Shown here: in pieces, positions 53,415 to 62,553 of the stretch | Layout of the letters: the number at the start of each line of letters is the position of its first letter | How positions within the stretch are numbered: the stretch's first letter is position 1 | Origin: Chitinophaga sp. 180180018-3 | Lineage (GTDB): Bacteria; Bacteroidota; Bacteroidia; Chitinophagales; Chitinophagaceae | NCBI RefSeq assembly: GCF_037893185.1 | Contig: NZ_CP140772.1 | Coordinates: forward strand, 186,001-250,000 | Reading direction: 5' to 3' | Length of the DNA stretch: 64,000 bases | Notes under the pieces: generated by a model | What the model was told of the DNA's origin: nothing | What the model saw: only the letters and a program-made list of their open reading frames with translations | Databases searched by the model: none | Program-made: the position numbers and the translations under genes

Positions 53415-54137
53415 TTATTGCATCACCATCTTTACGTACTGGATCTGTGTATTACCTTCTTCGCTAATAGTGATATATTCAGACAATACAGTTTTGTTGT
53501 TTATCCAATGTATCATTCCCGGGCCCCAATCATCGAGGTTGGCTTCTCCAACAGGTTTTATTTCATTGTTGTTGCCAATGGCAAACAGTTGAAATCCGTT
53601 GGGATCAAATGCTGCCACCATATCCATAGAGGCAGTGAGTATATATTTTTTATCGGGAGATACAAACGGCGCGGACCATGTCATCATTGAATCTCCATTC
53701 AGGGTATTTACCAGTTCATATCCGGTACCTTCATAATAGGTAACAAAGAAGCCTTTCCTGTTGATGGCAGGATAATTTGCAGCGTAGGTATAGTCGATGT
53801 AATTATCTCCATCACCACTATTATTTGCCATGATTCTTTGTTTTCCATTCTTGAGCTGTATCACCAGTTTAGTACCTGTTCGTTTTACGCTGGTATCTTT
53901 TGCAAGTACCTGCGCTTCGCTGGAATCAGTTGGAGGAAGCGGAAATTTATCGAAGTCTTTTTTCTCAATAAAGTAAACGAAAAAGGTTTTGTCTCCAAGT
54001 TGTACCGTATCATCAGGGGTATTGTGGATGGCAGGAGGAGTGGAATCATTGCCTGCGGCAGTATTTCCTGATGGCTTGTTCTTGCAACTCAATATCAACA
54101 TTACGCAGGCGCCAAGCAGGAACCATAATTTATTCAT
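53415..54137 (-). CDS. Lipoprotein of unknown function
   Basis: A 240-residue protein from MNKLWFLL, with lipobox LILSC giving the lipidated cysteine at residue 18. A polar linker follows, then a beta-rich domain with LVIQLKNGKQRIM, APFVSPDKKYILTASMDM and FDPNGFQLFAIG, which suggests a small propeller-like or WD-type sheet. I do not recognise the family. In-frame ATGs at 54140 and 54152 are alternatives, but the -7 element at 54162-54169 favours the later ones. It lies downstream of the rhomboid gene on the same strand. Confidence 0.72.
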   Translation of the reverse strand: MNKLWFLLGACVMLILSCKNKPSGNTAAGNDSTPPAIHNTPDDTVQLGDKTFFVYFIEKKDFDKFPLPPTDSSEAQVLAKDTSVKRTGTKLVIQLKNGKQRIMANNSGDGDNYIDYTYAANYPAINRKGFFVTYYEGTGYELVNTLNGDSMMTWSAPFVSPDKKYILTASMDMVAAFDPNGFQLFAIGNNNEIKPVGEANLDDWGPGMIHWINNKTVLSEYITISEEGNTQIQYVKMVMQ

Positions 54138-54161
54138 CATCTTTTGTCGCATTTAAGTGTA

Positions 54162-54169
54162 CAAATGTA
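54162..54169 (-). promoter_or_regulatory. -7 element for the lipoprotein gene
   Basis: On the minus strand TACATTTG matches TAnnTTTG; transcript start would be near 54155, between the rhomboid stop and the lipoprotein start. No TTTG at -33. Confidence 0.4.
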
Positions 54170-54195
54170 AGTATTTCGTGGTTTGGGAGTTAGTA

Positions 54196-54819
54196 TTAAC
54201 GGTATAGTCTCTCTCCATCGGTTTTGGTCAGTGTAAAGAAGTATATGTAACCCATTGTAGCGCCGCTCAAAAAACCGGCCAGGTGTGCGGCGTTATCAAC
54301 TCCTTCGCCGGCCAGTGCAGCGATCACATTTAAAGCGATAAATAAGCCTATATACGCCAGAAATGCTTTGCGGACATTAGCAGGGAAAAGATTGGTGGTA
54401 AGCAGTGCCAGAAATACCCCATAAATCCCGAAGATGGCGCCGGAGGCTCCCACACCTACTGTGCTCCGGTGCAGCCATATGCTCGCCATGTCTGAAATCA
54501 GTCCTGTTACGATATAAGCCAATCCATATCTGATACTTCGTAAAACCGGTTCCAGGAAAATACCGCCTATGAATAATCCCAGCATATTGGTGAAGAGGTG
54601 CCAGAGCCCGGCATGAAGGAACATGCTGCTGAGCAGGCGCCAGTACTGATGTTGTTCTACCGTGGCTGGCCAGTAGTTGGCGCCGCAGTGTATCAGTATA
54701 TCTCCATCTCCCCACCAGGGATTCATTCCCTTCGTTAATGTATACAGGAATGCCAGTGCATTGAGCCCGATGATTACCAGAGTAACCGGTATAGCCTTAA
54801 GACGCTCTGTGATTTTCAT
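54196..54819 (-). CDS. Rhomboid-family intramembrane serine protease
   Basis: Membrane protease of 207 residues with six helices. The catalytic dyad is Ser126 in GVGASGAIFG and His179 in NAAHLAGFLSG; His74 and Asn78 in WHLFTNMLG match the conserved HxxxN in helix 2. It would cleave single-pass membrane proteins in the membrane. No natural substrate is evident. It is 43 bases or so upstream of the lipoprotein gene and 36 bases downstream of the next minus-strand gene. Confidence 0.92.
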   Translation of the reverse strand: MKITERLKAIPVTLVIIGLNALAFLYTLTKGMNPWWGDGDILIHCGANYWPATVEQHQYWRLLSSMFLHAGLWHLFTNMLGLFIGGIFLEPVLRSIRYGLAYIVTGLISDMASIWLHRSTVGVGASGAIFGIYGVFLALLTTNLFPANVRKAFLAYIGLFIALNVIAALAGEGVDNAAHLAGFLSGATMGYIYFFTLTKTDGERLYR

Positions 54820-54855
54820 CCTACCATAAGGTAATGAAAATTCACGAATTACACA

Positions 54856-55731
54856 TTATTCATAGCGGTACTCCAGTGCAAATTGTGTATCTGCGCCCAG
54901 TCCCGTATACCCTTCGCAGTGCAGATGTACCCAGGCTCCGGTGGGGTATTTCCGGTTCGATGGATCGTAGGAATAGTCGTACTGCAGGGTGGTATACCGT
55001 TCGTAATCCTGCAGCCGTCTGCGGCACATGAGCCGTTCTTTTTCCGTGATTTTGATCAGGTAAGGATTGTTATTGCTGACATGCAAAAATGCACCTGCCA
55101 GATCACCAAGGGGAGAGAGTTGTGTTGTTCCTGAAACAGCATGACTCAGCAACAGCTGATTCAATAGCGGCCGCAGCGGATTGATAGAATCATCCCATTC
55201 GTAGCGGGCCGTTCTTAGTGTAACAAGCGTATCGCCCGGAGCGGCAGGATCGATGCAGATATCTTTACGATTGGGATATCCTGTTTCATAGTTCCAGCTA
55301 ATGGCTTGCGTGGAATCTGAAAACTTCATGGTAGCCGGCAATCCATTTTTCCAGTGGATGCGGGCAGAGCGTAAGGGGCGCCGGGCAGCATCAAAATATT
55401 GTACGGTGGTAATATTGCCGTTTTCATCCCAACCTGTCACGCGGGCCGACTCTTTTATATGGTTGGTATCCTCATTGCGGGCAGTCACTACCATGCCGGT
55501 AATCCGCTGTGAACTGTCATAGGTAAACGAACTGACATTGGTATCATTGGCCTTATCATGACGGACCAGCTCTACCAGGTTCCCTTTAAGATCATACTGA
55601 AAGCTGTATTGAGGGATATCCTCACCACGTATAGTGATGGTTGTTAAACGGAGAGTATCCGCGTGTGACCTGTTGGATCTGCAGGAAGCAATGGCAGTTA
55701 CAATCAGCAGAAAATAAAGAATATGTTTCAT
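54856..55731 (-). CDS. Lipoprotein of unknown function, RHS/YD-like beta strands
   Basis: A 291-residue exported protein starting MKHILYFLL; the lipobox TAIASC gives a lipidated cysteine at residue 17. The rest is strand-rich with repeating motifs such as YSFQYDLKGNLVELVRHD, SFTYDSSQRITGMVV and GWDENGNITTVQYFD. These YD-like units resemble short RHS repeats, but the protein is too small for an RHS toxin shell. Upstream in-frame Met codons overlap the rplI terminator and are not used. Function unknown. Confidence 0.72.
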   Translation of the reverse strand: MKHILYFLLIVTAIASCRSNRSHADTLRLTTITIRGEDIPQYSFQYDLKGNLVELVRHDKANDTNVSSFTYDSSQRITGMVVTARNEDTNHIKESARVTGWDENGNITTVQYFDAARRPLRSARIHWKNGLPATMKFSDSTQAISWNYETGYPNRKDICIDPAAPGDTLVTLRTARYEWDDSINPLRPLLNQLLLSHAVSGTTQLSPLGDLAGAFLHVSNNNPYLIKITEKERLMCRRRLQDYERYTTLQYDYSYDPSNRKYPTGAWVHLHCEGYTGLGADTQFALEYRYE

Positions 55732-55776
55732 TACCATGGAATATACTAATAAGATTTGACCAGCAGGCATAAAAAA

Positions 55777-55798
55777 TCCCGGGTTGTTCAACCCGGGA
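55777..55798 (-). terminator. Terminator of the rpsF-rpsR-rplI operon
   Basis: A perfect GC-rich stem (55777-55785 with 55790-55798) followed on the minus strand by a run of six T. It begins 29 bases after the rplI stop. Confidence 0.88.
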
Positions 55799-55826
55799 CT
55801 TTCTCTTTATCCTGTAAAACAGAATA

Positions 55827-56273
55827 CTACTCAGCTACTACTTCAAACTCCAGTTCGGTTTCGTTGCCTTTACCGAAATCGAGGCGTGCTTTATAAGTAC
55901 CCAGTTCTTTAACATCATCGAGGATGTGGATGCGGCGACGGTCGATTTCGTAGCCTTTCTGTTCTTTAATTGCACGTGCAATCTGAACACCGGTTACGCT
56001 ACCGAAGATCTTACCGGAAGTACCGGTTTTAGCGCCAATTTTAATCGGAGAAGCTTTCAATACTTCCACCACTTTCGCGATCTCAGCCAGCAGTTTCTCT
56101 TCTTTCACTTTCTGCACTTTCAGACGCTCCTGCAGTTGCTTCATGTTAGAAGGGCTAGCTTCTACCGCAAATTTCTGGGGAATCAGGAAGTTTCTGGCGT
56201 AACCATTTTTTACGTTAACCAGTTCATTCTTCTGACCCAGGTTATCTACGTCTTGTATTAAGATAATTTGCAT
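55827..56273 (-). CDS. rplI: 50S ribosomal protein L9
   Basis: Structural protein at the base of the L1 stalk, 148 residues. The N-terminal domain MQIILIQDVDNLGQKNELVNVKNGYARNFLIP is nearly invariant in the family; a long connecting helix and a C-terminal domain with KIFGSVTGVQIARAI follow. Last gene of the ribosomal operon. Confidence 0.97.
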   Translation of the reverse strand: MQIILIQDVDNLGQKNELVNVKNGYARNFLIPQKFAVEASPSNMKQLQERLKVQKVKEEKLLAEIAKVVEVLKASPIKIGAKTGTSGKIFGSVTGVQIARAIKEQKGYEIDRRRIHILDDVKELGTYKARLDFGKGNETELEFEVVAE

Positions 56274-56279
56274 AACTTC

Positions 56280-56552
56280 TTACTTTAAAAGGTCAGTAAC
56301 ATAAGGCAATAAAGCCATTTGACGAGCTTTCTTAATAGCCTGGGCTACTTTACGCTGAAATTTCAGGGAGTTACCCGTAATACGGCGAGGCAACATCTTG
56401 CCCTGGTCGTTCAAAAATTTCTTCAAAAATTCCGCGTCTTTGTAATCTACGTACCTGATGCCCATTTTCTTGAAACGGCAGTATTTCTTCTGGCGTTTCT
56501 CGGTTTTTACGGCTGTTAAGTACTTGATTTCTTGTTTAGGTTTAACTGCCAT
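56280..56552 (-). CDS. rpsR: 30S ribosomal protein S18
   Basis: Basic 90-residue protein that pairs with S6 on the small subunit. [39 protein letters not shown] is typical. The start at MAVKPKQ (56552) is used; an upstream in-frame ATG at 56585 would overlap rpsF. It is four bases after rpsF, with no ssb gene between. Confidence 0.96.
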   Translation of the reverse strand: MAVKPKQEIKYLTAVKTEKRQKKYCRFKKMGIRYVDYKDAEFLKKFLNDQGKMLPRRITGNSLKFQRKVAQAIKKARQMALLPYVTDLLK

Positions 56553-56556
56553 AATT

Positions 56557-56907
56557 TTAAGCTTCAGTGGTTTTAGACTCTGCATTCACACCATGTCTTT
56601 TGCGACCGTTGTAAGCAACTGCGTGCTTGTCCAGTGCAGTAATCATGTGGCGTAATACATTTTCATCGCGATTCAGCTGGATTTTCAGCTTCTCATTGAG
56701 GTCGGATGGCGCATTGTATTCCAGAACCACATACATTCCTGTAGTCTTTTTCCGGATAGGATACGCCAGTGATCTTAATCCCCAGGGATTTTCGTGCTCG
56801 ATTTCTCCGCCGTTTTCTTTAATCAGATCAGCGAATTTTTTCTGGGCTGCTTTGTATTCATCCTCAGAAAGCACAGGGGTAAAGATCACCATCAATTCGT
56901 AGTTCAT
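56557..56907 (-). CDS. rpsF: 30S ribosomal protein S6
   Basis: Small-subunit protein of 116 residues that binds S18. [20 protein letters not shown] and [26 protein letters not shown] are conserved. First gene of the three-gene operon; its leader is AT-rich with the -7 element at 56949-56956. Confidence 0.96.
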   Translation of the reverse strand: MNYELMVIFTPVLSEDEYKAAQKKFADLIKENGGEIEHENPWGLRSLAYPIRKKTTGMYVVLEYNAPSDLNEKLKIQLNRDENVLRHMITALDKHAVAYNGRKRHGVNAESKTTEA

Positions 56908-56948
56908 GTTTCCCTGTTTTAAACGTTTAATTAAAAAAATTAGGACCG

Positions 56949-56956
56949 CAAAGATA
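56949..56956 (-). promoter_or_regulatory. -7 element upstream of rpsF
   Basis: On the minus strand TATCTTTG matches TAnnTTTG, 42 bases before the rpsF start; the -33 position lacks TTTG. Confidence 0.45.
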
Positions 56957-57057
56957 CAGAACTATTCGGTATTTCCACGTATCCGAAGGCTATTTCCTGA
57001 AATATCTTGCCTTTTATACATAATAATGTATAGAGATTTGATAATCAGTGGATATGA

Positions 57058-57084
57058 AAGGCCGCCCCGGGGAGGGACGGCCTT
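57058..57084 (-). terminator. Terminator of the secreted nuclease-like gene
   Basis: AAGGCCG and CGGCCTT arms with further pairing inside (one mismatch), 28 bases past the stop of the large minus-strand gene; a short TTT follows on that strand. Confidence 0.6.
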
Positions 57085-57111
57085 GGGAAAATGTAGCTTT
57101 TTCAAAAAAGA

Positions 57112-60100
57112 TTAGTGGCTTACAGCAATTTTACTAACCTGTACCTGGTTACCCATTTGTATCCGCAGGAAATAAATGCCCGAAGGCAATTCACTGATAT
57201 CCAGTGTTCTGTAATTCTTTCCTTTGATAAGCATAGTCTGACCATAGTAGCGGGCACGACCATTTATATCTATCAGCTGCACATTTGCCTGCCCCGCGTA
57301 AGGCCAATCCAGCCAGTACTGTAGCTGATGACCAAATATACACCATAATAACTTCTTCCAGAAGTCTTTATCTACCATAAATACCAGCCTGGGTTGTGTA
57401 TAACGGACAGTGCCATCCAGACTGTTTATTTTCAACCGGTACTCTGAAAATCCCTGCCAGGGTTTTTCGTCATAGCTGATGTAAGAGTAGGGCAGACTGG
57501 AAGTGCCCAGCGCCACTACGGTATCCACCGGTTCGAAGGTCCGTAAATTCCTGGACCGCTCAATAACAAAGGACTGGCTGTTTATTTCGTAAGGTGTCCG
57601 CCAGCTCACCAGTATTTTGGCTCCATCCGGTTTGGCGTCGAAACCTTCTGCCGGAACCGGGTTTGCCAGTACATGCAGGTTGTACCTGCTCACTACCGGG
57701 TAGTGATCTGTGGTGGTGGTGCCATAATTGGACACCAGTTTTGCTACCTGGGTTTGTATCCGGGCGGAGGCAGGCACATAGGCGACCCCTGTTTCATTGG
57801 AAGCCATCACGTTATCGATCACTGACGGGTAACTCACCGTTGACCGCTGACCGGCAACGCTTAGCGCCCGCGTAAGCGGAACATAATTTATACTGTCGCT
57901 CAGGAAGTCGACATACGAACTGGTGGTATCTGGCAGCAGTTCCGTAGTAATAGTTCTGTACAGATCATCATTAAAATCTCCCAACATAACAATATTATTG
58001 TAAGGATACTGCAGGTCCAGCGTATCTTTCAGCTCTTTCAACCCATCTTTACGCCGGTGCCACGACGTGATCTTTTCTGCTTTGGTACCGGTGTTGGCTT
58101 TTGCATGGATCAGGATAAAATGCATCCGCGCGGAGTCGTTATTGATCTTTGCAGTTGCTTCCATGAGGTAAGGGAAACGGCCCGATGACCAGTTGTAGTA
58201 CGCCGTACTGCTGCCGCCCCGCCTTAATACGCCATAGGTGCGAATCTGACGGATTACAGACGTTTTGTAAAGGAATGCCAGTTTCTGCGCTCCCACGTAA
58301 TCAGGGTCGGCAATGCTATCGGCATAGGAACCGAAATCAGACAATACGTAATCATATCCCGGCATCTGGCTTACCACCGCCCTGAAACGTGCGGTATCCA
58401 CTACTTCTGCCAAAGCAAAAACATCGGCATCCAGCTTTTTCAGGATCGTGGTAACATTGGCCTGCTGCAGGCTGTCGTTGTCCGGTTTCTGCACCGGACT
58501 GCCAAACCATTCTATATTCCAGTTCACTACTTTCAGAGAACGTAACGAGGTACCACTCAGCAAAGTGTGCTGGTCAGTGAAACCGGTAGCATTGAAACGT
58601 ACATTCCCGGTATATGCCTGGTCTGCAATGCCCGGCGCAAATGTCACCCACACATCCAGCGGGCCCTCGTTGGTTTCTGCGGCCGTAAAGGTGGTTTCAT
58701 TGCTGTAAGTGATACTGTCGCGCGATACCCTGAAACCCGTAGGAACACTGATGACCAGCTTATCTCTTACATCATTCGCCCAGAAATGCAGCTGCTGGGG
58801 CGTGGATGTTTGTCCGGCTTTTACGTAATCGAAATCCATCGCAGCGGGGTTGCTGTCAAGACTCGTAGCCGGTGCGGCACTGGTGTCGGCGATGATGAAA
58901 TCGTCGATCGTCCATCGTGCCGCCTGAACAGCAGGGCCGGATGTATATACGAATGCCACGTAAACTTTAGCCTGTTTGAACCTGGCGAGATTGATACCGG
59001 AAGATGTTTTCCAGGTATCGCTGCCTGCATCAGGGAAGCGGCCGTTGATGGTAGTCCAGCCGGCAAGGCGGGGATCTCCGCTGCCGCTGTAGTTGGTGGA
59101 TACGCGCAGGCTGAGCGAAGGACCGTTGAAGGCAGTGCGACTTGCAAACTGCAGCAACGGAAAGTGCATATCTGTCAGGTCGAATGATGGTGAAATCAGC
59201 CAGTCTTCGTTCTCCACCGGACCTCCGCTGTAGCCGTTGATCTGTATGCCATTGCTGTTTTGCTGGCCATAGGTAGTGCATTCCCATACCTGCGGACCAC
59301 TTACGCTATACTGTGTGAAGCCACTGCTCAGACGGCCACCGGAACCAGGAATGCAATCATCAAAGTGGAAGCTGAGTTCCTGGCTCCCGGTAGTGAAGCT
59401 CCATTGTGTGCTGTCGGCTATACCACTGAACGCATTGCCGGAAAGGTCTGTAACCACGCCACTGTCGGCAGTGATGTAATATTCACTATGCGGCGCCAGC
59501 ATTTTATAAATAGTCAGCGTTTGCGCGTTGATGACAATATCAGCACCATGGATGGAAAGACTGTCCGTATGATGGTTGCGGAGATTGTGCAATAAAATGA
59601 ATCCGTTACCGGCCTGTATCTGTTCACTGAAAGTAATCTTAGGCGATATTACGGGAGACGCATCTGTAGCGGCATTGACAGGTGTCAGGGTGCTGATAAC
59701 AGGAGGTACGGTATCTCTGCCAGTGCCGTTGACAGCGATGTTGTCGATCGCAAAGCCAGGTCTGGAGCCGCCTCCGGAAATCTGCCTGTTCACCCATCTT
59801 AATTGCACCAGTGGCTGATTATTGCAGGTGGGTGGCAGCAGTACCATTCTGTTTTGCAGATGTTGTGGCAAGGTGATGCCGGCCCCGGTTTGTTGCAGGG
59901 TATCGTTCTGGTAAGCAGTTTCGGTAATACTGGTGAAGCTACCGGTATCGCCTATACGATATTGAACAGCCATTTCATTGATCCGGGTGTTGGTTGTTAC
60001 ATCGTAAGGATTCCTGATTGTCATGGCGTCGTAGCTGAGTGTAATATTCTGCTGACCTCTTGTGTCAATCGCCAACGTGAGGCTGTTATCAGCGCTCCCG

Positions 60101-60396
60101 CTGTTGAGAAATCCAAGTTTTCCGGCATAATTGTAAACGCCGTTTGCGGTAGACGAGGCAGTACCATTGGCCAATAATGCTTTATCGGATGCCGGTGTGC
60201 CAGTGTTGTAATTGCCGGAGGGAGCACCGCTGAGCAGCCATCCCTGCCATCCGGGCGGGTAAACCGTGGATGCCATCGGCATATCATCGAAATCCTGCAT
60301 ATAAGGCAGCAGCCGGGGTGCCGGTTGGGTCTGCGATCTGGAAATGCAGGGAAAAATGAGAATAGTAAACAGTAACGAGAATAGAGGTTTTACCAT
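57112..60396 (-). CDS. Secreted multidomain EEP-fold hydrolase with T9SS tail
   Basis: A 1094-residue secreted protein. Signal peptide about 1-21. First jelly-roll-like domain about 25-225; an Ig-like domain starting DTVPPVISTLTPVNAATDASPVI (about 229-335, SbsA type); a second jelly-roll of the choice-of-anchor kind about 340-510; a beta-sandwich linker; then an endonuclease/exonuclease/phosphatase domain from VVNWNIEWFG near 620, with LAEVVD, FILIHAKA and GDFNDD (near 804) as catalytic and metal motifs. The last 70 or so residues (QLIDINGRARYYG ... LDISELPSGIYFLRI) are a type IX secretion sorting domain. It probably degrades extracellular nucleic acid or a phosphodiester; the substrate is not proven. 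Confidence 0.88.
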   Translation of the reverse strand: MVKPLFSLLFTILIFPCISRSQTQPAPRLLPYMQDFDDMPMASTVYPPGWQGWLLSGAPSGNYNTGTPASDKALLANGTASSTANGVYNYAGKLGFLNSGSADNSLTLAIDTRGQQNITLSYDAMTIRNPYDVTTNTRINEMAVQYRIGDTGSFTSITETAYQNDTLQQTGAGITLPQHLQNRMVLLPPTCNNQPLVQLRWVNRQISGGGSRPGFAIDNIAVNGTGRDTVPPVISTLTPVNAATDASPVISPKITFSEQIQAGNGFILLHNLRNHHTDSLSIHGADIVINAQTLTIYKMLAPHSEYYITADSGVVTDLSGNAFSGIADSTQWSFTTGSQELSFHFDDCIPGSGGRLSSGFTQYSVSGPQVWECTTYGQQNSNGIQINGYSGGPVENEDWLISPSFDLTDMHFPLLQFASRTAFNGPSLSLRVSTNYSGSGDPRLAGWTTINGRFPDAGSDTWKTSSGINLARFKQAKVYVAFVYTSGPAVQAARWTIDDFIIADTSAAPATSLDSNPAAMDFDYVKAGQTSTPQQLHFWANDVRDKLVISVPTGFRVSRDSITYSNETTFTAAETNEGPLDVWVTFAPGIADQAYTGNVRFNATGFTDQHTLLSGTSLRSLKVVNWNIEWFGSPVQKPDNDSLQQANVTTILKKLDADVFALAEVVDTARFRAVVSQMPGYDYVLSDFGSYADSIADPDYVGAQKLAFLYKTSVIRQIRTYGVLRRGGSSTAYYNWSSGRFPYLMEATAKINNDSARMHFILIHAKANTGTKAEKITSWHRRKDGLKELKDTLDLQYPYNNIVMLGDFNDDLYRTITTELLPDTTSSYVDFLSDSINYVPLTRALSVAGQRSTVSYPSVIDNVMASNETGVAYVPASARIQTQVAKLVSNYGTTTTDHYPVVSRYNLHVLANPVPAEGFDAKPDGAKILVSWRTPYEINSQSFVIERSRNLRTFEPVDTVVALGTSSLPYSYISYDEKPWQGFSEYRLKINSLDGTVRYTQPRLVFMVDKDFWKKLLWCIFGHQLQYWLDWPYAGQANVQLIDINGRARYYGQTMLIKGKNYRTLDISELPSGIYFLRIQMGNQVQVSKIAVSH

Positions 60397-60570
60397 AGAC
60401 AGATTTTAAGGTTTTGGGGAATCAGATGATGGTTATTTAAATCTACTGAAATACCGGCTATCTGCATATGATTTTTTTGTTAATTGGCAGGAAAAAATCA
60501 TAATACATATTTTTATATGAATGGATGTCAGCATAGTTACATCTTGCTATATCATCTACAATTTCAATGT

Positions 60571-60624
60571 ATATTATTTTAATAAATAATATGATTTTTG
60601 ACATCTTGTCAGCTGACTAGCTGA
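60571..60624. promoter_or_regulatory. Two inverted repeats upstream of htpG
   Basis: The 270-base gap 60397-60666 between the divergent secreted-hydrolase gene and htpG holds ATATTATTT-taat-AAATAATAT (60571-60592) and TCAGCT-gact-AGCTGA (60609-60624). Neither is the CIRCE element. They may be operators or chance palindromes in AT-rich sequence. No TAnnTTTG was found before htpG. Confidence 0.3.
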
Positions 60625-60666
60625 TGGCATACACTTTGAAAATCGATCTTCAAAACAAATAAACCA

Positions 60667-62496
60667 ATGCAAAAAGGAGCAATACGTGTCCAAACAGAGA
60701 ATATTTTCCCCATTATCAAGAAATTCCTGTATTCGGATCATGAAATTTTCATCCGTGAGCTGGTGAGTAATGCGGTGGATGCTACCCAAAAATTGAAGAC
60801 ACTGGCCAGTGTAGGCGAATTTAAAGGAGAGCTGGGAGACCTGGCTATCAATGTAAAAGTAGATAAGGAAAATAAAACCATTACGATTGCGGATCATGGT
60901 ATAGGTATGACTGCAGAAGAAGTGGATAAATATATCAACCAGGTAGCTTTTTCGGGAGCAGAAGAGTTCCTGAAAAAATACAAAGGGCAGGAGAATGGTA
61001 CCAATATCATCGGGCATTTTGGTCTCGGGTTCTACTCTTCTTTTATGGTGAGCAGCAAGGTGGAAATTTTCACTAAATCCTGGAAGCAGGATGCAGCAGC
61101 CGTACGTTGGGAGTGCGATGGCAGCCCTGAATTTGAGCTGGAAGAAATTACAAAAGAAGACCGTGGTACTGAAATAGTGATGCACATTAACGAGGAAAGC
61201 GAAGAATTTCTGGAAGATGGCCGGATCCGTTCCATCCTCGAGAAATTTTGTAAGTTCCTGCCGGTGCCTGTTACATTTGAAGGCACACAGATCAATAATA
61301 CCACACCCGCATGGACGAAGAAGCCGAGTGAGCTGACAGATGAGGACTATCAGAATTTCTATAAAGAGCTGTATCCGTTTGCTGAGCCGCCTTTATTCTG
61401 GATTCATCTCAATGTGGATTACCCTTTCAACCTCACTGGTATCCTCTATTTCCCGAAGATCAACAAGAGCTACGAGTTACAGAAAGACAAGATCAACCTG
61501 TACTCCAATCAGGTATATGTTACAGATGAAGTAAAGGATATTGTACCTGAGTTCCTGATGCTGTTGCATGGGGTGATCGATAGCCCGGATATTCCGCTGA
61601 ACGTAAGCCGCAGCTATCTGCAGGGAGATCCGAATGTAAAGAAGATCAATGCGCATATCACCAAAAAGGTAGCAGATAAGCTGGATGAAATTTTCCGTCA
61701 CGACCGTAAATCTTTTGAAGAGAAATGGGATTCCATCGGTTTGTTTGCGAAGTATGGTATGATGACCGACGACAAATTCCTGGAAAAGGCGAATAAATTT
61801 CTGATCCTGGAAGATGTTGAGGGTGGTAAATTCTACACACAGGAAGAGTACCGCAACGAGGCAGCAGCGTTGCAGACCAATAAGGATAACAAGCTGGTGG
61901 TGCTTTATGCTACCAATCCCGTGCAGCAGGATAGTTATGTACAGGCTGCCAGAAGCAAGGGATACAAGGTAGTAAAGATGGAAACACTGGTGGATGCAGC
62001 ATTCATCAATAACATGGAGATGAAATGGGAGAATATTTCCTTCACCCGTGTGGATGCCGATATCGCCGAAAACCTGATTAATAAGGAAGAAAATACCACT
62101 ACCGTTTTATCCCAGGAACAGGAAGGTAAACTGAAGGATTTGTTTGGAGCACAGGTGACGCAATCTAATATCAAAGTAGAACTGAAAGGGTTGAGTGCGG
62201 AAGCACAGCCTGTAATAGTTACCCGGCCTGAGTTTATGCGTCGTATGAAAGATATGGCGGCTATGGGCGGAGGCGGAATGAGCTGGTATGCAAATATGCC
62301 TGATGAGATCAATATGACTGTAAATGCCAATCACCCGGTATATTCACAGATCCTGAAAGAATCCAATAATACTTTACAGGAGAAGCAGATCAGGAATCTG
62401 GCAGATCTGGCGTTGTTATCACAGAATCTATTGACAGGGGCGGATCTTACAGCATTTGTAAACAGAAGTGTGGAACTGATGGGAGAGAAGAAATAG
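60667..62496 (+). CDS. htpG: Chaperone HtpG (Hsp90)
   Basis: Cytoplasmic ATP-dependent chaperone of 609 residues. The N-terminal GHKL ATPase shows the catalytic glutamate in IRELVSNAVDATQKL, then ADHGIGMT and NIIGHFGLGFYSSFMV. The middle domain has PLFWIHLNVDYPFNLTGILYFPK and SRSYLQGDPNVKKI. The C-terminal dimerisation domain ends LTAFVNRSVELMG. It stands alone, divergent from the secreted hydrolase and convergent with recJ. Confidence 0.97.
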   Translation: MQKGAIRVQTENIFPIIKKFLYSDHEIFIRELVSNAVDATQKLKTLASVGEFKGELGDLAINVKVDKENKTITIADHGIGMTAEEVDKYINQVAFSGAEEFLKKYKGQENGTNIIGHFGLGFYSSFMVSSKVEIFTKSWKQDAAAVRWECDGSPEFELEEITKEDRGTEIVMHINEESEEFLEDGRIRSILEKFCKFLPVPVTFEGTQINNTTPAWTKKPSELTDEDYQNFYKELYPFAEPPLFWIHLNVDYPFNLTGILYFPKINKSYELQKDKINLYSNQVYVTDEVKDIVPEFLMLLHGVIDSPDIPLNVSRSYLQGDPNVKKINAHITKKVADKLDEIFRHDRKSFEEKWDSIGLFAKYGMMTDDKFLEKANKFLILEDVEGGKFYTQEEYRNEAAALQTNKDNKLVVLYATNPVQQDSYVQAARSKGYKVVKMETLVDAAFINNMEMKWENISFTRVDADIAENLINKEENTTTVLSQEQEGKLKDLFGAQVTQSNIKVELKGLSAEAQPVIVTRPEFMRRMKDMAAMGGGGMSWYANMPDEINMTVNANHPVYSQILKESNNTLQEKQIRNLADLALLSQNLLTGADLTAFVNRSVELMGEKK

Positions 62497-62518
62497 GTAG
62501 ATGTGATGAAGATATAGC

Positions 62519-62551
62519 GCCCTGGCTTCCGTCGGAAGCCAGGGCTTTTTT
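62519..62551 (+). terminator. Terminator between htpG and recJ
   Basis: A perfect 12-pair stem (62519-62530 with 62534-62545), three-base loop, then TTTTTT. It lies 22 bases after htpG and 9 bases from the recJ stop on the other strand. Confidence 0.9.
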
Positions 62552-62553
62552 AT

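Noticed and set aside
55732..55791. Upstream starts of the YD-like lipoprotein
   Set aside because: They overlap the rplI terminator, and the signal peptide begins at the later Met.
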